A stretch of 49,944 nt of DNA from a candidate division TA06 bacterium (GTDB lineage Bacteria > Hydrothermota > DG-26 > E44-bin18): positions 1 through 49,944 of the forward strand of contig SOJN01000078.1 of NCBI GenBank assembly GCA_004376575.1, written 5' to 3'. The notes beneath the pieces are model-generated. The model was not told the DNA's origin. It did no database searches and saw only the letters and a list, made by a program, of their open reading frames with translations. Made by a program: the position numbers and the translations under genes. Of the stretch, positions 1-8,362 are shown piece after piece (the stretch's first letter is position 1; each line of letters starts with the position of its first letter).

Positions 1-1
1 C

Positions 2-95
2 TCATGGCTGAACCCGAACCAGGGAATAATCTTGTGAAAATCCTTGCCCTCCGAAGCCACAAAGGGCGAAGGAGGGTGTGTCAATCTGTGGTTAG
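2..95 (-). repeat. Degenerate copy of the accacagatt dispersed repeat
   Basis: Bases 2-43 read as the reverse complement of the core of the two tandem units at 5841-5948 and 5968-6076 (shared ggttcgggttcagccatgag). The outer end of the unit, aatctgtggtta, reappears at about 84-95. About 40 bases of unrelated GC-rich sequence separate the two parts, so the copy seems to have been broken by a second insertion. Seen directly by comparison; function unknown. Confidence 0.7.
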
Positions 96-204
96 GAGGT
101 TTCCCGATTTGAGAGCTGAGAGCTATCTCACGTCTTACATCCTAGGTCTTGGACAGATGTGGGGGAGGGATGCAGGGCTTTCGTAATTCGTAATCAGGAA
201 GTCA

Positions 205-2157
205 TCATTTCTTCAGCAGGGTCATCTTCTTCGTATCTCTGAAGCCTCCAGCCTGCAGCCGGTAGAAGTAGATGCCGCTCGAGGCTGTTTTGGCCTTCCA
301 TTCTATGCGATAAGACCCAAGCTTTTGATGCTCATCCACGAGAGTCTTAACCAGTCTCCCCGTGATGTCATAAACCTCAAGGGTTACAGCACCAGCCGCT
401 GGTAGACTGTAACCAATTACAGTCCTTTGACCAAATGGATTGGGCTCGTTCTGGAGTAGCTCGAACCTCAAACCTCGAACATTGAACTCTGAACTCTGTT
501 CCTCCACTCCAACCGGGTTGTACGCAAAGATGGACTTCTCTCCACAATCATTGGTTGAATCCACATCATCAAGAACACGGGTGCAGACGGTCATGGTGTA
601 ACTGACAGAGTCTGTGGAAGGAACCTGCCAGTTCTCGAAGGTCACCTGGATGGAGGAGTCAGGAGCAAGACCTGATACTTGAACAGTGTCACCATGTCCA
701 TCAATGGTGGCCACTACATTGAAGGTGAGAACAACATTGCCCAGATTCAGAACAGTTGCCATAACGCCATAGCTCGAGTCAACGAAGACGGTATCCGGTG
801 GTGCATCGAGACTTAACACACCGCCGTCCTTTTCAATGCTGGCCGTCCGAGTGAAAAAGACAAAGGCTTCTCCAGCAGTCTCCATTCCATGTACATCGCC
901 CAGGGGAGCGCCAACGACCAGATCGGAAAGGCTATCCCCATCCACATCTCCGGCTCCAGACAGAGAGTAACTAAAGCCGGCATCCGAATCTGGGGCAGGT
1001 TCACTGAACGAGATGACACTGTCTAAATCAGGACCGAGAAATAAAAAGGCCTCCCCGGCCATAGCTAATCCGTCCACGGTCCCGGCTGCTCCCACCAGGA
1101 CATCATTAAAGCCATCCCCATTCACATCCCCTGCACCGGAGACAGACCAGCCAAAGAGTGCGAGCTCCTCCGGGACGGGCTCGCTCAAGGGAATTACACT
1201 GTCCAGGTCAGGACCCAGAAACAGAAAGACCTCACCCGCAGCAGAAATCCCCCAAGGGTCGGCGTAGCGGGCTCCGACAATCACATCGTCAACGCCGTCG
1301 CCATTCACATCCCCTGCACCGGAAACAGAGCCAGCGAAGAAAGCACTCTGCTCCGGGACGGGCTCGGTCAGGGGAATTACACTGTCCAGGTCAGGACCCA
1401 AAAACAGAAAGGCCTCACCTGCGTCAGTAATTCCCCAGGGATTGGCGCCGCGGGCTCCCACAATCACATCATCAAAGCCGTCCCCGTTCACATCGCCTGC
1501 ACCAGATACCGTAGCACCAAAGCGTGCGAACTCCTCTGGGACGGGCTCGGTCAAAGAGATTACACTATCCAGGGCGGGACCCAGAAAGACAAACGCCTCT
1601 GCGGCGCCATGAAGCCCCCCAACCTCGGATTCCTCTGATCCCACAATCACATCATCAAAGCCATCCCCGTTCACATCCCCCGCGCCAGAAACGGAAATGC
1701 CGAAATTTGCCCATCTCTCTGGGACGGGCTCGGTCAAGGGAATTGCACTCTCTAGGTCCGGACCCAGAAAGACGACAGCCCTCCCGTCCGAACCAGGCGC
1801 ACCCACAATCACATCGTCAAACCCATCCCCGTCCACATCCCCAGCAGCGGAGACAGTGCGGCCAAAGTATGCTGCACTCTCTGGAACCGACTCGGTCAAG
1901 GGAACCACGCTAATCAGATAGGGACCCAGAAACAGAAAGGCCTCACCGGCACTTCTGAGTCCATCCACCTCCGCCAATCGTGCTCCCACCAGGACATCAT
2001 GGAAACCATCACCATTCACATCCCCTGCAGCGGAGACAGACCAGCCAAAGAGCGCGTCCTCCTCCGGGATGGGCTCCGTTAAGGAGAGAATGGTGAAGGG
2101 CTGGGCAGAAACCGTTGAAAAGAGAAGCAGAATTGCATAGATGATGAGCGTTTTCAT
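205..2157 (-). CDS. FG-GAP beta-propeller protein with T9SS C-terminal sorting domain
   Basis: A 650-residue exported protein. Residues 1-18 form a signal peptide (MKTLIIYAILLLFSTVSA). Seven repeats of about 60 residues follow to about residue 440, each built on the pattern SGAGDVNGDGFDDVIVGA and ending near EAFLFLGP. These are FG-GAP/integrin-alpha blades whose DxNGDGxxD loops bind calcium, and seven would close a propeller. An Ig/CARDB-like region follows. The last ~85 residues are a T9SS type A sorting domain (LQNEPNPF, YDITGRLVKTLVD, SGIYFYRL), so the product should cross the outer membrane and be anchored or released. The start has an SD (aaggag) about 9 bases upstream. The repeats are also tandem at DNA level, about 180 bp each. 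Ligand unknown; no secretion machinery is encoded nearby. Confidence 0.9.
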   Translation of the reverse strand: MKTLIIYAILLLFSTVSAQPFTILSLTEPIPEEDALFGWSVSAAGDVNGDGFHDVLVGARLAEVDGLRSAGEAFLFLGPYLISVVPLTESVPESAAYFGRTVSAAGDVDGDGFDDVIVGAPGSDGRAVVFLGPDLESAIPLTEPVPERWANFGISVSGAGDVNGDGFDDVIVGSEESEVGGLHGAAEAFVFLGPALDSVISLTEPVPEEFARFGATVSGAGDVNGDGFDDVIVGARGANPWGITDAGEAFLFLGPDLDSVIPLTEPVPEQSAFFAGSVSGAGDVNGDGVDDVIVGARYADPWGISAAGEVFLFLGPDLDSVIPLSEPVPEELALFGWSVSGAGDVNGDGFNDVLVGAAGTVDGLAMAGEAFLFLGPDLDSVISFSEPAPDSDAGFSYSLSGAGDVDGDSLSDLVVGAPLGDVHGMETAGEAFVFFTRTASIEKDGGVLSLDAPPDTVFVDSSYGVMATVLNLGNVVLTFNVVATIDGHGDTVQVSGLAPDSSIQVTFENWQVPSTDSVSYTMTVCTRVLDDVDSTNDCGEKSIFAYNPVGVEEQSSEFNVRGLRFELLQNEPNPFGQRTVIGYSLPAAGAVTLEVYDITGRLVKTLVDEHQKLGSYRIEWKAKTASSGIYFYRLQAGGFRDTKKMTLLKK

Positions 2158-2342
2158 CGGATATGCTCCTTATTTACTGTTATACTATTTTCTACTTCGC
2201 TGTCAAGAAAAATCTAGTTCGATAGACATGCCCTTTACAACTCGTCATTTTTTGCAGTGTTGGGGGGGGGACCACCAGAACAGCCCTCTTGTTCCCGCGG
2301 CTCCTCCCCATCAACAGAACACCTTCGTGCCAGTTGATCAGG

Positions 2343-2765
2343 TCACTCGGGACATGGATCGTCGCAATCCACCTGCGCGTTCGCGCAATCAATCCCCAGG
2401 TCGAAGTTGACATGGATGTCGCCGGGATCAGCGTCTTGTGAGGGTAGTTCGACCATCTCCCAGCACTCAAACCCGGAGATCTGGCAGGGGTCCGCGGTAA
2501 TACAGCCAAAAAGCCCCCAAACCTTGTACTCCCACAGAGTATTAAGGCCGGTGAAGGCATATTCACCGCAGCAGTCGGTCACCGTCATATGTGGTTCTGC
2601 CTCGCCCTCAGCTTTAGCCCAGATTGTAATATCTGTGGCACCTGAATCATGCTCCGCTTCGTTCCAGAACACTTTGCCGCAAATGTAATCTTCGGCAGAC
2701 GCCTCGCCTGAGAGGACCAGGCCGAGAGTCACCATTACGGCAGCGAGAATCAGCCATCTTGCCAT
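2343..2765 (-). CDS. Small secreted protein, carboxypeptidase-regulatory-like fold
   Basis: A 140-residue protein with a clear signal peptide (MARWLILAAVMVTLGLVLSG, cleavage probably after ASA). The mature part resembles a single beta-sandwich of the carboxypeptidase regulatory-like (CarboxypepD_reg/Cna-B-like) type: GKVFWNEAEHDSGATDITIW, then CCGEYAFTGLNTLWEYKV. It contains about eleven cysteines, several paired by position (DCCGEY, FGCITADPC, GFECWE, DCANAQVDCDDPC), which suggests disulphides in an oxidising envelope. An SD (aaaggagg) precedes the ATG. It follows the FG-GAP gene's promoter side on the same strand with a 185-base gap. Function unknown. Confidence 0.65.
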   Translation of the reverse strand: MARWLILAAVMVTLGLVLSGEASAEDYICGKVFWNEAEHDSGATDITIWAKAEGEAEPHMTVTDCCGEYAFTGLNTLWEYKVWGLFGCITADPCQISGFECWEMVELPSQDADPGDIHVNFDLGIDCANAQVDCDDPCPE

Positions 2766-3166
2766 TTTCTTTCACCTCCTTTCTTGTAGAAATCAAAAAC
2801 CCCTTCACAGACGCGCGCATCTGCAAAAGGGAATCTTGGACCTAGCCTTTGTATTTTGGGTGTAACTATCTCAAGAGAGAGAGAGTATCATGGTTTGCGC
2901 CCTCCCTTTTCCTTGACCAAAAGTCTTAATTCATTATATGGGCTGCCCTAGTTCCTGTCAATACAGTTCTTAAGAATAGTGGGCAAAAGGCAGGAGTCCT
3001 TCTGAGATAAGGCACGCACTTCTGCAAACCTGGATATACACGACAAAATGGAAGCCGCGTCCAGCGACTAACACTTCGAGGTGACACTGACAACTGTGCC
3101 GCGCCGGGGGCTCAAAAGTCCATGCCTGGCACCATACGATTTCGTACTCTGTCCTCGGCACTTCGT
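2766..3166. other. 401-base spacer without a convincing gene
   Basis: No reading frame here looks like a protein. A cysteine-containing frame at 2970-3161 on the minus strand has no recognisable domain or convincing start. Near 3112-3126 lies tgcctggcacca, the same core found at the ends of the 199-bp inverted-repeat element at 25889-26087, so a remnant of that element family is possible. No clear terminator was seen. Confidence 0.4.
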
Positions 3167-4000
3167 CTACGGTGTCTCAGAATAAAGGTTTTGTTCAATG
3201 AATGATTTCATCTTTTTTGCATAATCCGAACGTGTGCCCAGATAGTATTCATTATGGCTCCCCGTGAGCTCAAAGAAATCCTTTGGCTCTAATGCAGAAT
3301 TGAAAATCTTTTGTCCGTGTTCGAAAGGAACAAGTTCGTCATCTCTGCTGTGTATTATGAGCTTCGGCATCTTCACCTTCGAAATCTTTGATTGAGCATC
3401 AAAATGATTTGACAGGACCCATCTCGGGGGCCTCACTCCATAGATAGCTCTGGCCATGTCTTCTATTGAGGCAAATGCGCTCTCACTTATGAGACAGGCT
3501 GCCTTGACTCTGGTTACTAGGTCTATTGCGACGTTTCCTCCTAAGGACCGACCAAAGACTACCACCCTGTCATAGGGTATGCTTCTAACCCTAACCAGAT
3601 AATTGTATGCAGCCAGGGCATCGGCATAGACTCCTTTCTCGGTTGTCCACCCCCTGCTTCTTCCGTAGCCTCGATAGTCAAATATGAAGACGTCAAATCC
3701 CATCTCCTTGAAGAGGAAAATCGATTCGAGCCTGTGGCTGATGTTTCCTGCATTGCCGTGACAGAAAAGAACAACCCCTTTGTTAGTATCGGCCTTCACA
3801 AACCAGCCATTCAAGCTCAACCCGTCATCTGTTCTGAAATACACGTCTTCGAAGCCCAGACCTATATTTTTCGGTGTCATCCCAATTATCCTGGTGGGAT
3901 AAAATATCTGGCTTCTCTCGAAATACTTGAGAGCCAACCATAGAAAAGCTATTAAACAGACAATCGTAAGAACTCTCACAAGTCTCCTACCTGCACGCAA
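3167..4000 (-). CDS. Membrane-anchored alpha/beta hydrolase (Bem46/ABHD13-like)
   Basis: A 277-residue serine hydrolase. Residues 8-25 form an N-terminal membrane anchor. The fold is marked by the HGNAGN oxyanion loop (residue 81), YRGYGRS (109), the nucleophile elbow GRSLGG with Ser152, then HSRDDELVPF (Asp) and GSHNEY (His) near the C terminus. The layout matches the Bem46/ABHD13 group, small peptidase- or esterase-like hydrolases of unknown substrate. It lies only 6 bases downstream of the 318-residue anchored protein and is probably cotranscribed with it. Family assignment is firm; the reaction is not. Confidence 0.85.
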   Translation of the reverse strand: MRAGRRLVRVLTIVCLIAFLWLALKYFERSQIFYPTRIIGMTPKNIGLGFEDVYFRTDDGLSLNGWFVKADTNKGVVLFCHGNAGNISHRLESIFLFKEMGFDVFIFDYRGYGRSRGWTTEKGVYADALAAYNYLVRVRSIPYDRVVVFGRSLGGNVAIDLVTRVKAACLISESAFASIEDMARAIYGVRPPRWVLSNHFDAQSKISKVKMPKLIIHSRDDELVPFEHGQKIFNSALEPKDFFELTGSHNEYYLGTRSDYAKKMKSFIEQNLYSETP

Positions 4001-4006
4001 CAGGTT

Positions 4007-4963
4007 CTATCTCCTCTTTGTTCCACGGCGGCGCAGAACAGCAGTCATGGCGAAGAAAGCTATCAAGACGACGGACAGCCCTGGAAGCAGGATCCGCCAC
4101 CGCGGTTCGTTCAGTACTATAAGAGTGTCCACAGCGGAGTACCGAGCGGTCCCTGGCCCGAACGCAAAACCGTAGTTGATCCCAGATGAGTTGTCTCTCC
4201 AGTTGATAAGACCTGTGCTGCCCGGGTTCTCTTCACATTGAACAGCGAATTCGGCCGGCCTGGTTTCACTTTTTGAGACGAAAACAATGTGATTGTGGTC
4301 CCACTCTGCAACTGACCATCCCTCTGGGGCCGTTGCCTTCCTTGCGCCACTCATGTTGAAAAGCACCAAAGTGTCACCACGTCCAGTGTAGGTGTAAACC
4401 TGTCGCGTTCCCTGAGCCACAGAGCGTCTAACAGAAATTTCCGCGGCGCTTGACCAGTAGTCAGTAGTAAACTCACGTGGCTTCTCCTCACAGGTTCCAT
4501 AACCCACCCTCAAAGGCCTATTTGCCAGGTCGATAGTCTCAGCTACTGCCAGAAAGAAAACGAGATCTATCGTCGCATTTTTCTCTATGCCTCCCAATTC
4601 GCATTCAGCAGCCCACATCCTGTCCGGCGGAGGAAACCACAACTCCTCATGCACGAGGCTTCTCCAGACACCCATACCGCCCCTTTCAGAACCCCTGATG
4701 TCCATGAAGGATCGTCTCCATCTAGCCTCGCGTGGCTCATGCCAATTCCAGTCAACCTGATCGTAAGGAATCAGAAGAGCCGAAAGAAAGTCGGAATCCC
4801 TGTTGCGGAGCTGAAGATTCACTCTGTAGATTCTATCACTCCCTGAAATACTGACCAGGTCAAATCCTCTTCTTATCTCGGGCTGTACTCCCGCCTGAAG
4901 CGACGCACTCGTCAGGAACGGGATGGTCATAGCGACCAAGAGCGCGCGTCCTGCATTTGCCAT
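4007..4963 (-). CDS. Secreted hypothetical protein with C-terminal membrane anchor
   Basis: A 318-residue protein that I do not recognise. It has an N-terminal signal peptide (LLVAMTIPFLTSASLQAG) and ends in one hydrophobic helix (LLPGLSVVLIAFFAMTAVL) followed by RRRGTKRR. This is the layout of a sortase- or exosortase-processed protein, but without a PEP or LPxTG motif. The middle is beta-rich. It precedes the alpha/beta hydrolase by 6 bases, so the two probably act together at the cell envelope. A 200-base spacer of repeat-like sequence separates it from deoC. Confidence 0.6.
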   Translation of the reverse strand: MANAGRALLVAMTIPFLTSASLQAGVQPEIRRGFDLVSISGSDRIYRVNLQLRNRDSDFLSALLIPYDQVDWNWHEPREARWRRSFMDIRGSERGGMGVWRSLVHEELWFPPPDRMWAAECELGGIEKNATIDLVFFLAVAETIDLANRPLRVGYGTCEEKPREFTTDYWSSAAEISVRRSVAQGTRQVYTYTGRGDTLVLFNMSGARKATAPEGWSVAEWDHNHIVFVSKSETRPAEFAVQCEENPGSTGLINWRDNSSGINYGFAFGPGTARYSAVDTLIVLNEPRWRILLPGLSVVLIAFFAMTAVLRRRGTKRR

Positions 4964-5167
4964 TTTTGTCCTCTGTACTTCGGCCTCCTCCGCCGGCCTA
5001 TGCCGACGAAGGACGAAATATGCCCCGTGTATCTCACTTCGTGAGAAACGGGGCAGGCCTCACACCCTCTTCAATGGCGTGGCCCTATTTCGTTCGCCCC
5101 TCATCCTTCTTTCGTGATTAGTAACCTCTAATTCGTAATTGATATCTTGTATCTCGTTCTTTGTGCC

Positions 5168-5824
5168 CTATTTTTTGTGGACAATACTTACCCCCACACT
5201 GGTCCCGATTCTCGTGGCCCCTGCCTGAACCAGAGCGACTGCCTGTTCAAATGTTCTTATTCCACCTGAGGCCTTGACCCCCATATCGTCCCCCACTGTC
5301 TCCCTTATCAAGCGCACATCCTCCACGGTCGCTCCGCCAGTTCCGAAGCCCGTCGAAGTCTTCACGAATTGGGCTCCGGCCTTCTTAACAAGTCTGGACG
5401 CGCCTGCCTTCTCTCCATCTGACAAAACGCAAGTCTCAATTATGACCTTCGTTACTCTATCTGGACCAACAACTTCCACTGCTCTCTCTATCTCTTCAAG
5501 CACGAACGAATAGTCACGGTCCTTGAAGGCACCCACATTCATTACCATGTCGATTTCATCTGCCCCATCATCTACACCCCATTTTGCCTCCAGAACCTTT
5601 GCTTCAGTGTTCGAAGACCCCAGCGGAAATCCTGATACAGAGCAGACCTTTACGCCCGAACCTTCAAGGATGTCCCGAACAGTTTTAACCCAATGCGGGT
5701 TCGTGCAAACAGAAAAGAAATTGAACTTTCCCGCCTCATCGCAAAGCTTTTCTATCTCCTTTTTTCTTGCATCAATCCTGAGCAGAGTATGATCGATCAG
5801 CCTGGCCAGTTCACCTTTCGTCAA
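5168..5824 (-). CDS. deoC: Deoxyribose-phosphate aldolase
   Basis: A 218-residue enzyme that splits 2-deoxy-D-ribose 5-phosphate into glyceraldehyde 3-phosphate and acetaldehyde, the last step of deoxynucleoside catabolism. Family signatures are complete: IDHTLLR at the N terminus, GFPLGSS, ADEIDMVMNVG, the Schiff-base lysine in FVKTSTGF, and the proton-relay lysine in GVKASGGIR. Length is normal for the short bacterial DeoC form. No other deo gene is near. Two tandem accacagatt repeat units lie directly upstream. Confidence 0.95.
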   Translation of the reverse strand: MTKGELARLIDHTLLRIDARKKEIEKLCDEAGKFNFFSVCTNPHWVKTVRDILEGSGVKVCSVSGFPLGSSNTEAKVLEAKWGVDDGADEIDMVMNVGAFKDRDYSFVLEEIERAVEVVGPDRVTKVIIETCVLSDGEKAGASRLVKKAGAQFVKTSTGFGTGGATVEDVRLIRETVGDDMGVKASGGIRTFEQAVALVQAGATRIGTSVGVSIVHKK

Positions 5825-5840
5825 ATCACTTCACCCCTTG

Positions 5841-6076
5841 TAACCACAGATTAGCACAGATTTCCACAAGATTATTCTCTGGTTCGGGTTCAGCCATGAG
5901 GATGTGGTTTGAATCTGTGTTAATCTCGTGTAATCTCGTGGTTCCAAGTGTTGGGCCCAAACCTCTGTAACCACAGATTAACACAGATTTCCACAAGCTT
6001 ATTCTCTGGTTCGGGTTCAGCCATGAGGATATGGTTTGAATCTGTGTTAATCTCGTGAAATCTGGTGGTTTCAGTG
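5841..6076. repeat. Two tandem units of a palindrome-ended 108-bp repeat
   Basis: Units at 5841-5948 and 5968-6076 are nearly identical, period about 127 bases. Each begins taaccacagattaRcacaga and ends with the near-reverse-complement aatctgtgttaatctcgtg, so each transcript could fold end to end. The centre ggttcgggttcagccatgag is also found inverted at 2-43. The upstream edge is followed by another AT-rich motif family (tttcgtagtttcgcaatttcg). Similar accacagatt repeats occur in spacers of many uncultured bacteria; function unknown. Confidence 0.85.
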
Positions 6077-6142
6077 TTTTTGATTTCGGAATTTCGTAGT
6101 TTCGCAATTTCGTGTTTCGGACCAACATCCGGAGGATGTTGG

Positions 6143-7231
6143 TCAGGGTATTACGAATGGCTGTGGTACAAAGGTCATGACAAGAACCACCATAGCAAGA
6201 GCAGCTACGGCCTTGTGCACAAATGACAGTGGTGTGACATCGTCAAGAGGTGGTGGATGTCTGAATCCGACGAGGAGTATGAGAATCCCAAAGAAAGCGT
6301 AGCCAAGGAACCTGAACACAATTCCGAATGCGACAAGCATCCCCAGGAAGACAAGTCCCAGCTGCCTGTGTGACCTCCCAAAAATGGAGTAGGTGATGTG
6401 GCCTCCATCAAGCTGGCCGATTGGAAGAAGATTGAGCCCTGTCACGAACATACCCAACCAGCCAGCAAAAGCAACGGGATGCAAGAATACACCCTGGGTA
6501 TCAGAGACTCCTTTGATGAATACTCTTTCCAGTAACGAAAACATGATTGAACTTCCTATTATCAGGCCACCCGTCACCTCTTCCATGGGCGCCACCGTGG
6601 AAAGCTTCAGGCCAACTATGACCAGTGGTATGGCCACAACCATTCCAGAAAGAGGACCAGCAGCTCCCATGAGTACTAGAGCTTTCTTATTGGGAATGGG
6701 AGATCTTATTCTTATGACTGCACCAAAGGTTCCTATGAAGTGCGGGAAAGGTATGAAATAGGGCAGAGTGGTGTCGATCCCCAGCCTCTTGGCAGTGAAG
6801 AAGTGCCCAAGCTCGTGTGCACCCAGTATGCAAAGCAGGGAGAATGAGAAAGGAATTCCTCTTTGCAGGTTGAGAAGAGCATCCAGCAAATCCTCAGACT
6901 GCCAGAGGGAGCCTGCAAACAAAGTAGTGAGTATGGTGAGGAGGAAAAGGAGAAGGTTGAGAGATGGCCTGGTTTTTGAACCAGGAGATCTTATTCGGGC
7001 CAGTGTCAACACGATGGATTCTCCACGTTTTGAAAGCATGGGAGTAAGTCCCTTTTCCTTGAACCTCTCTTTGAGCGCCTCCAGCGCCACCTCTGGTTTG
7101 ACCAGAAGCTTGCCCCTGAGGCGAAGGGCACCTCCGCTAATCCCACCGGTTTCCGCGTGAAAGACATCGCCAACCAGCACCGATATCCCCTCTACATCCT
7201 CTCTCTCTTCTTGCTCTTCAACAGAGTTCAC
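6143..7231 (-). CDS. Site-2 protease family membrane metalloprotease (M50)
   Basis: A 362-residue intramembrane metalloprotease. The first ~90 residues are a soluble domain, followed by at least six membrane segments. The zinc site is HELGH (in LGAHELGHFFTAKRLG), and the third ligand comes from NLLPIGQLDGGH, the NxxPxxxLDG signature of S2P/M50 proteins. The soluble head followed by the HELGH core resembles the plant and cyanobacterial EGY type. The likely start is GTG at 7231. Substrate unknown; such enzymes usually clip anti-sigma factors or other membrane regulators, but none is adjacent. Confidence 0.88.
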   Translation of the reverse strand: MNSVEEQEEREDVEGISVLVGDVFHAETGGISGGALRLRGKLLVKPEVALEALKERFKEKGLTPMLSKRGESIVLTLARIRSPGSKTRPSLNLLLFLLTILTTLFAGSLWQSEDLLDALLNLQRGIPFSFSLLCILGAHELGHFFTAKRLGIDTTLPYFIPFPHFIGTFGAVIRIRSPIPNKKALVLMGAAGPLSGMVVAIPLVIVGLKLSTVAPMEEVTGGLIIGSSIMFSLLERVFIKGVSDTQGVFLHPVAFAGWLGMFVTGLNLLPIGQLDGGHITYSIFGRSHRQLGLVFLGMLVAFGIVFRFLGYAFFGILILLVGFRHPPPLDDVTPLSFVHKAVAALAMVVLVMTFVPQPFVIP

Positions 7232-7414
7232 ACTGCCCGCCTTCTAGACTTCGCGCTTAGTGATTTGCAGTTCGCAGTTTGTAGTTTTGTCATCGTACTT
7301 TGTCTTTCGTAGTCCGTCCATTACATTCAGATTGCCACGGCTCGCCTCCTGCGAGCCTCGCAATCACAGGGAGGGAAGAGTACTTCGTTTTTTATAGATT
7401 TTTTGATCGATTTG
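7232..7414. repeat. Spacer with ttcgtag-type and gcaat-type repeats
   Basis: Bases 7258-7315 carry the motif series gatttgcagttcgcagtttgtag / ctttcgtag, also seen near 11940, 14694 and 29140. Bases 7328-7368 contain attgccacggctcgcctcc with gcgagcctcgcaat, a member of the attgcgag palindrome family that recurs at 12812 and 43148. No gene or clear terminator was seen. Confidence 0.5.
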
Positions 7415-8362
7415 TCAGATTTGAAGCTTACCATCTTTGACAACGATCTTCCCGTCAACAGTAAGCACAGGGTTTCTTATGATACCATCCAGATGGACGG
7501 GGACAGACACCGAGCCTCCAAACGTGGAGTTGTCTCCCACCGCAACGTGAACCGTCCCAAGTACCTTCTCATCCTCGAGCACATTGCCGGAAAGTCTAGC
7601 CCTGTCATTTGTGCCCACGCCAAGCTCAGCTATATTCCTGGCCTTCCTGCCGTACTTCTCCATTATCTTTTCAAGTTCCCTTGAGCCTTCAATCTTGACT
7701 GCCTCACCTTTCTCGATTGTCAATGTGATTGTCTTTTCAACCATCCCAATGCCGGCCATCGAACCATCAACCACCAGTATGCCTTCCGCCCGTCCTGCAG
7801 TCGGAGCTATGAATGCCTCACCAGCTGGAAGGTTGCTGAAGTTCCCGGGATCATGGATTATTCCCGTGTCGGCGTGACCGGCCATTCCTTCCAGCGATAG
7901 CCTAAGATCTGTGCCTTTGTCTGACTGTATGTGAGCAATCTTTCCTTCGGTAAGTATGTCTCTAATCTGGACAGTCCTCTGTGCAATCGTCTTATAGTCG
8001 GCTGAGAGTCCTCTTATCAAGATGTCCTTGGTTATCCCCGGAAGGGTGGCCACCCGTGCTCCGGCTTCGCAGGCCTTCTTCCGGGCCTCCGTGTGGGAAA
8101 GGGACCTGCTCGTAGGTGCCACTATGCACTTCGCCCTTGCCATCATGGCTGCCAGGGCAGGAGGCGGCTCTTCTCCATGGCTGGACCTAGGAATTATTTC
8201 CGCGTAAATGGATTCTGCATTCATCTCTTTTGCTACTTCCCAGAATGCAGTAGCTATCTCTCTTGACGGTTCGTCACCTATCGAAAGAAACTCTTCCCCT
8301 TGCTTCAAGGCCATACAATCCTTGAGGGCAGTCGCAATGGCTTTTCTCATCTCATCCATCAT
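7415..8362 (-). CDS. Leucyl aminopeptidase-like protein (aminopeptidase T/M29 relative)
   Basis: A 315-residue protein of the M29/aminopeptidase T-like group. The C-terminal half is well conserved: GHADTGIIHDPGNFSNLPAG, ELGVGTNDRARLSGNVLEDE, then GTVHVAVGDNSTFGG and VHLDGIIRNPVLTVDG. It is shorter than true M29 enzymes (about 410 residues), as in the family often annotated leucyl aminopeptidase in archaea and uncultured bacteria. The expected reaction is metal-dependent release of N-terminal residues, but substrate is unproven. Its ATG overlaps the stop of the upstream diguanylate cyclase gene (ATGA, 8359-8362), so translation is probably coupled. Confidence 0.8.
   Translation of the reverse strand: MMDEMRKAIATALKDCMALKQGEEFLSIGDEPSREIATAFWEVAKEMNAESIYAEIIPRSSHGEEPPPALAAMMARAKCIVAPTSRSLSHTEARKKACEAGARVATLPGITKDILIRGLSADYKTIAQRTVQIRDILTEGKIAHIQSDKGTDLRLSLEGMAGHADTGIIHDPGNFSNLPAGEAFIAPTAGRAEGILVVDGSMAGIGMVEKTITLTIEKGEAVKIEGSRELEKIMEKYGRKARNIAELGVGTNDRARLSGNVLEDEKVLGTVHVAVGDNSTFGGSVSVPVHLDGIIRNPVLTVDGKIVVKDGKLQI

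Noticed and set aside
884-2100. Regular ~180-bp repeats that could suggest a CRISPR-like or satellite array
   Set aside because: The period follows protein blades in one open frame, with the DNGDG calcium loops conserved; it is a coding repeat.
2970-3161. 63-residue minus-strand frame with five cysteines
   Set aside because: No SD, no domain, and the start lies in a tgcctggcac repeat remnant.
3927-4963. PEP-CTERM/exosortase target at the end of the 318-residue protein
   Set aside because: The hydrophobic helix plus basic tail fits, but there is no PEP-type motif before it and no exosortase in the window.
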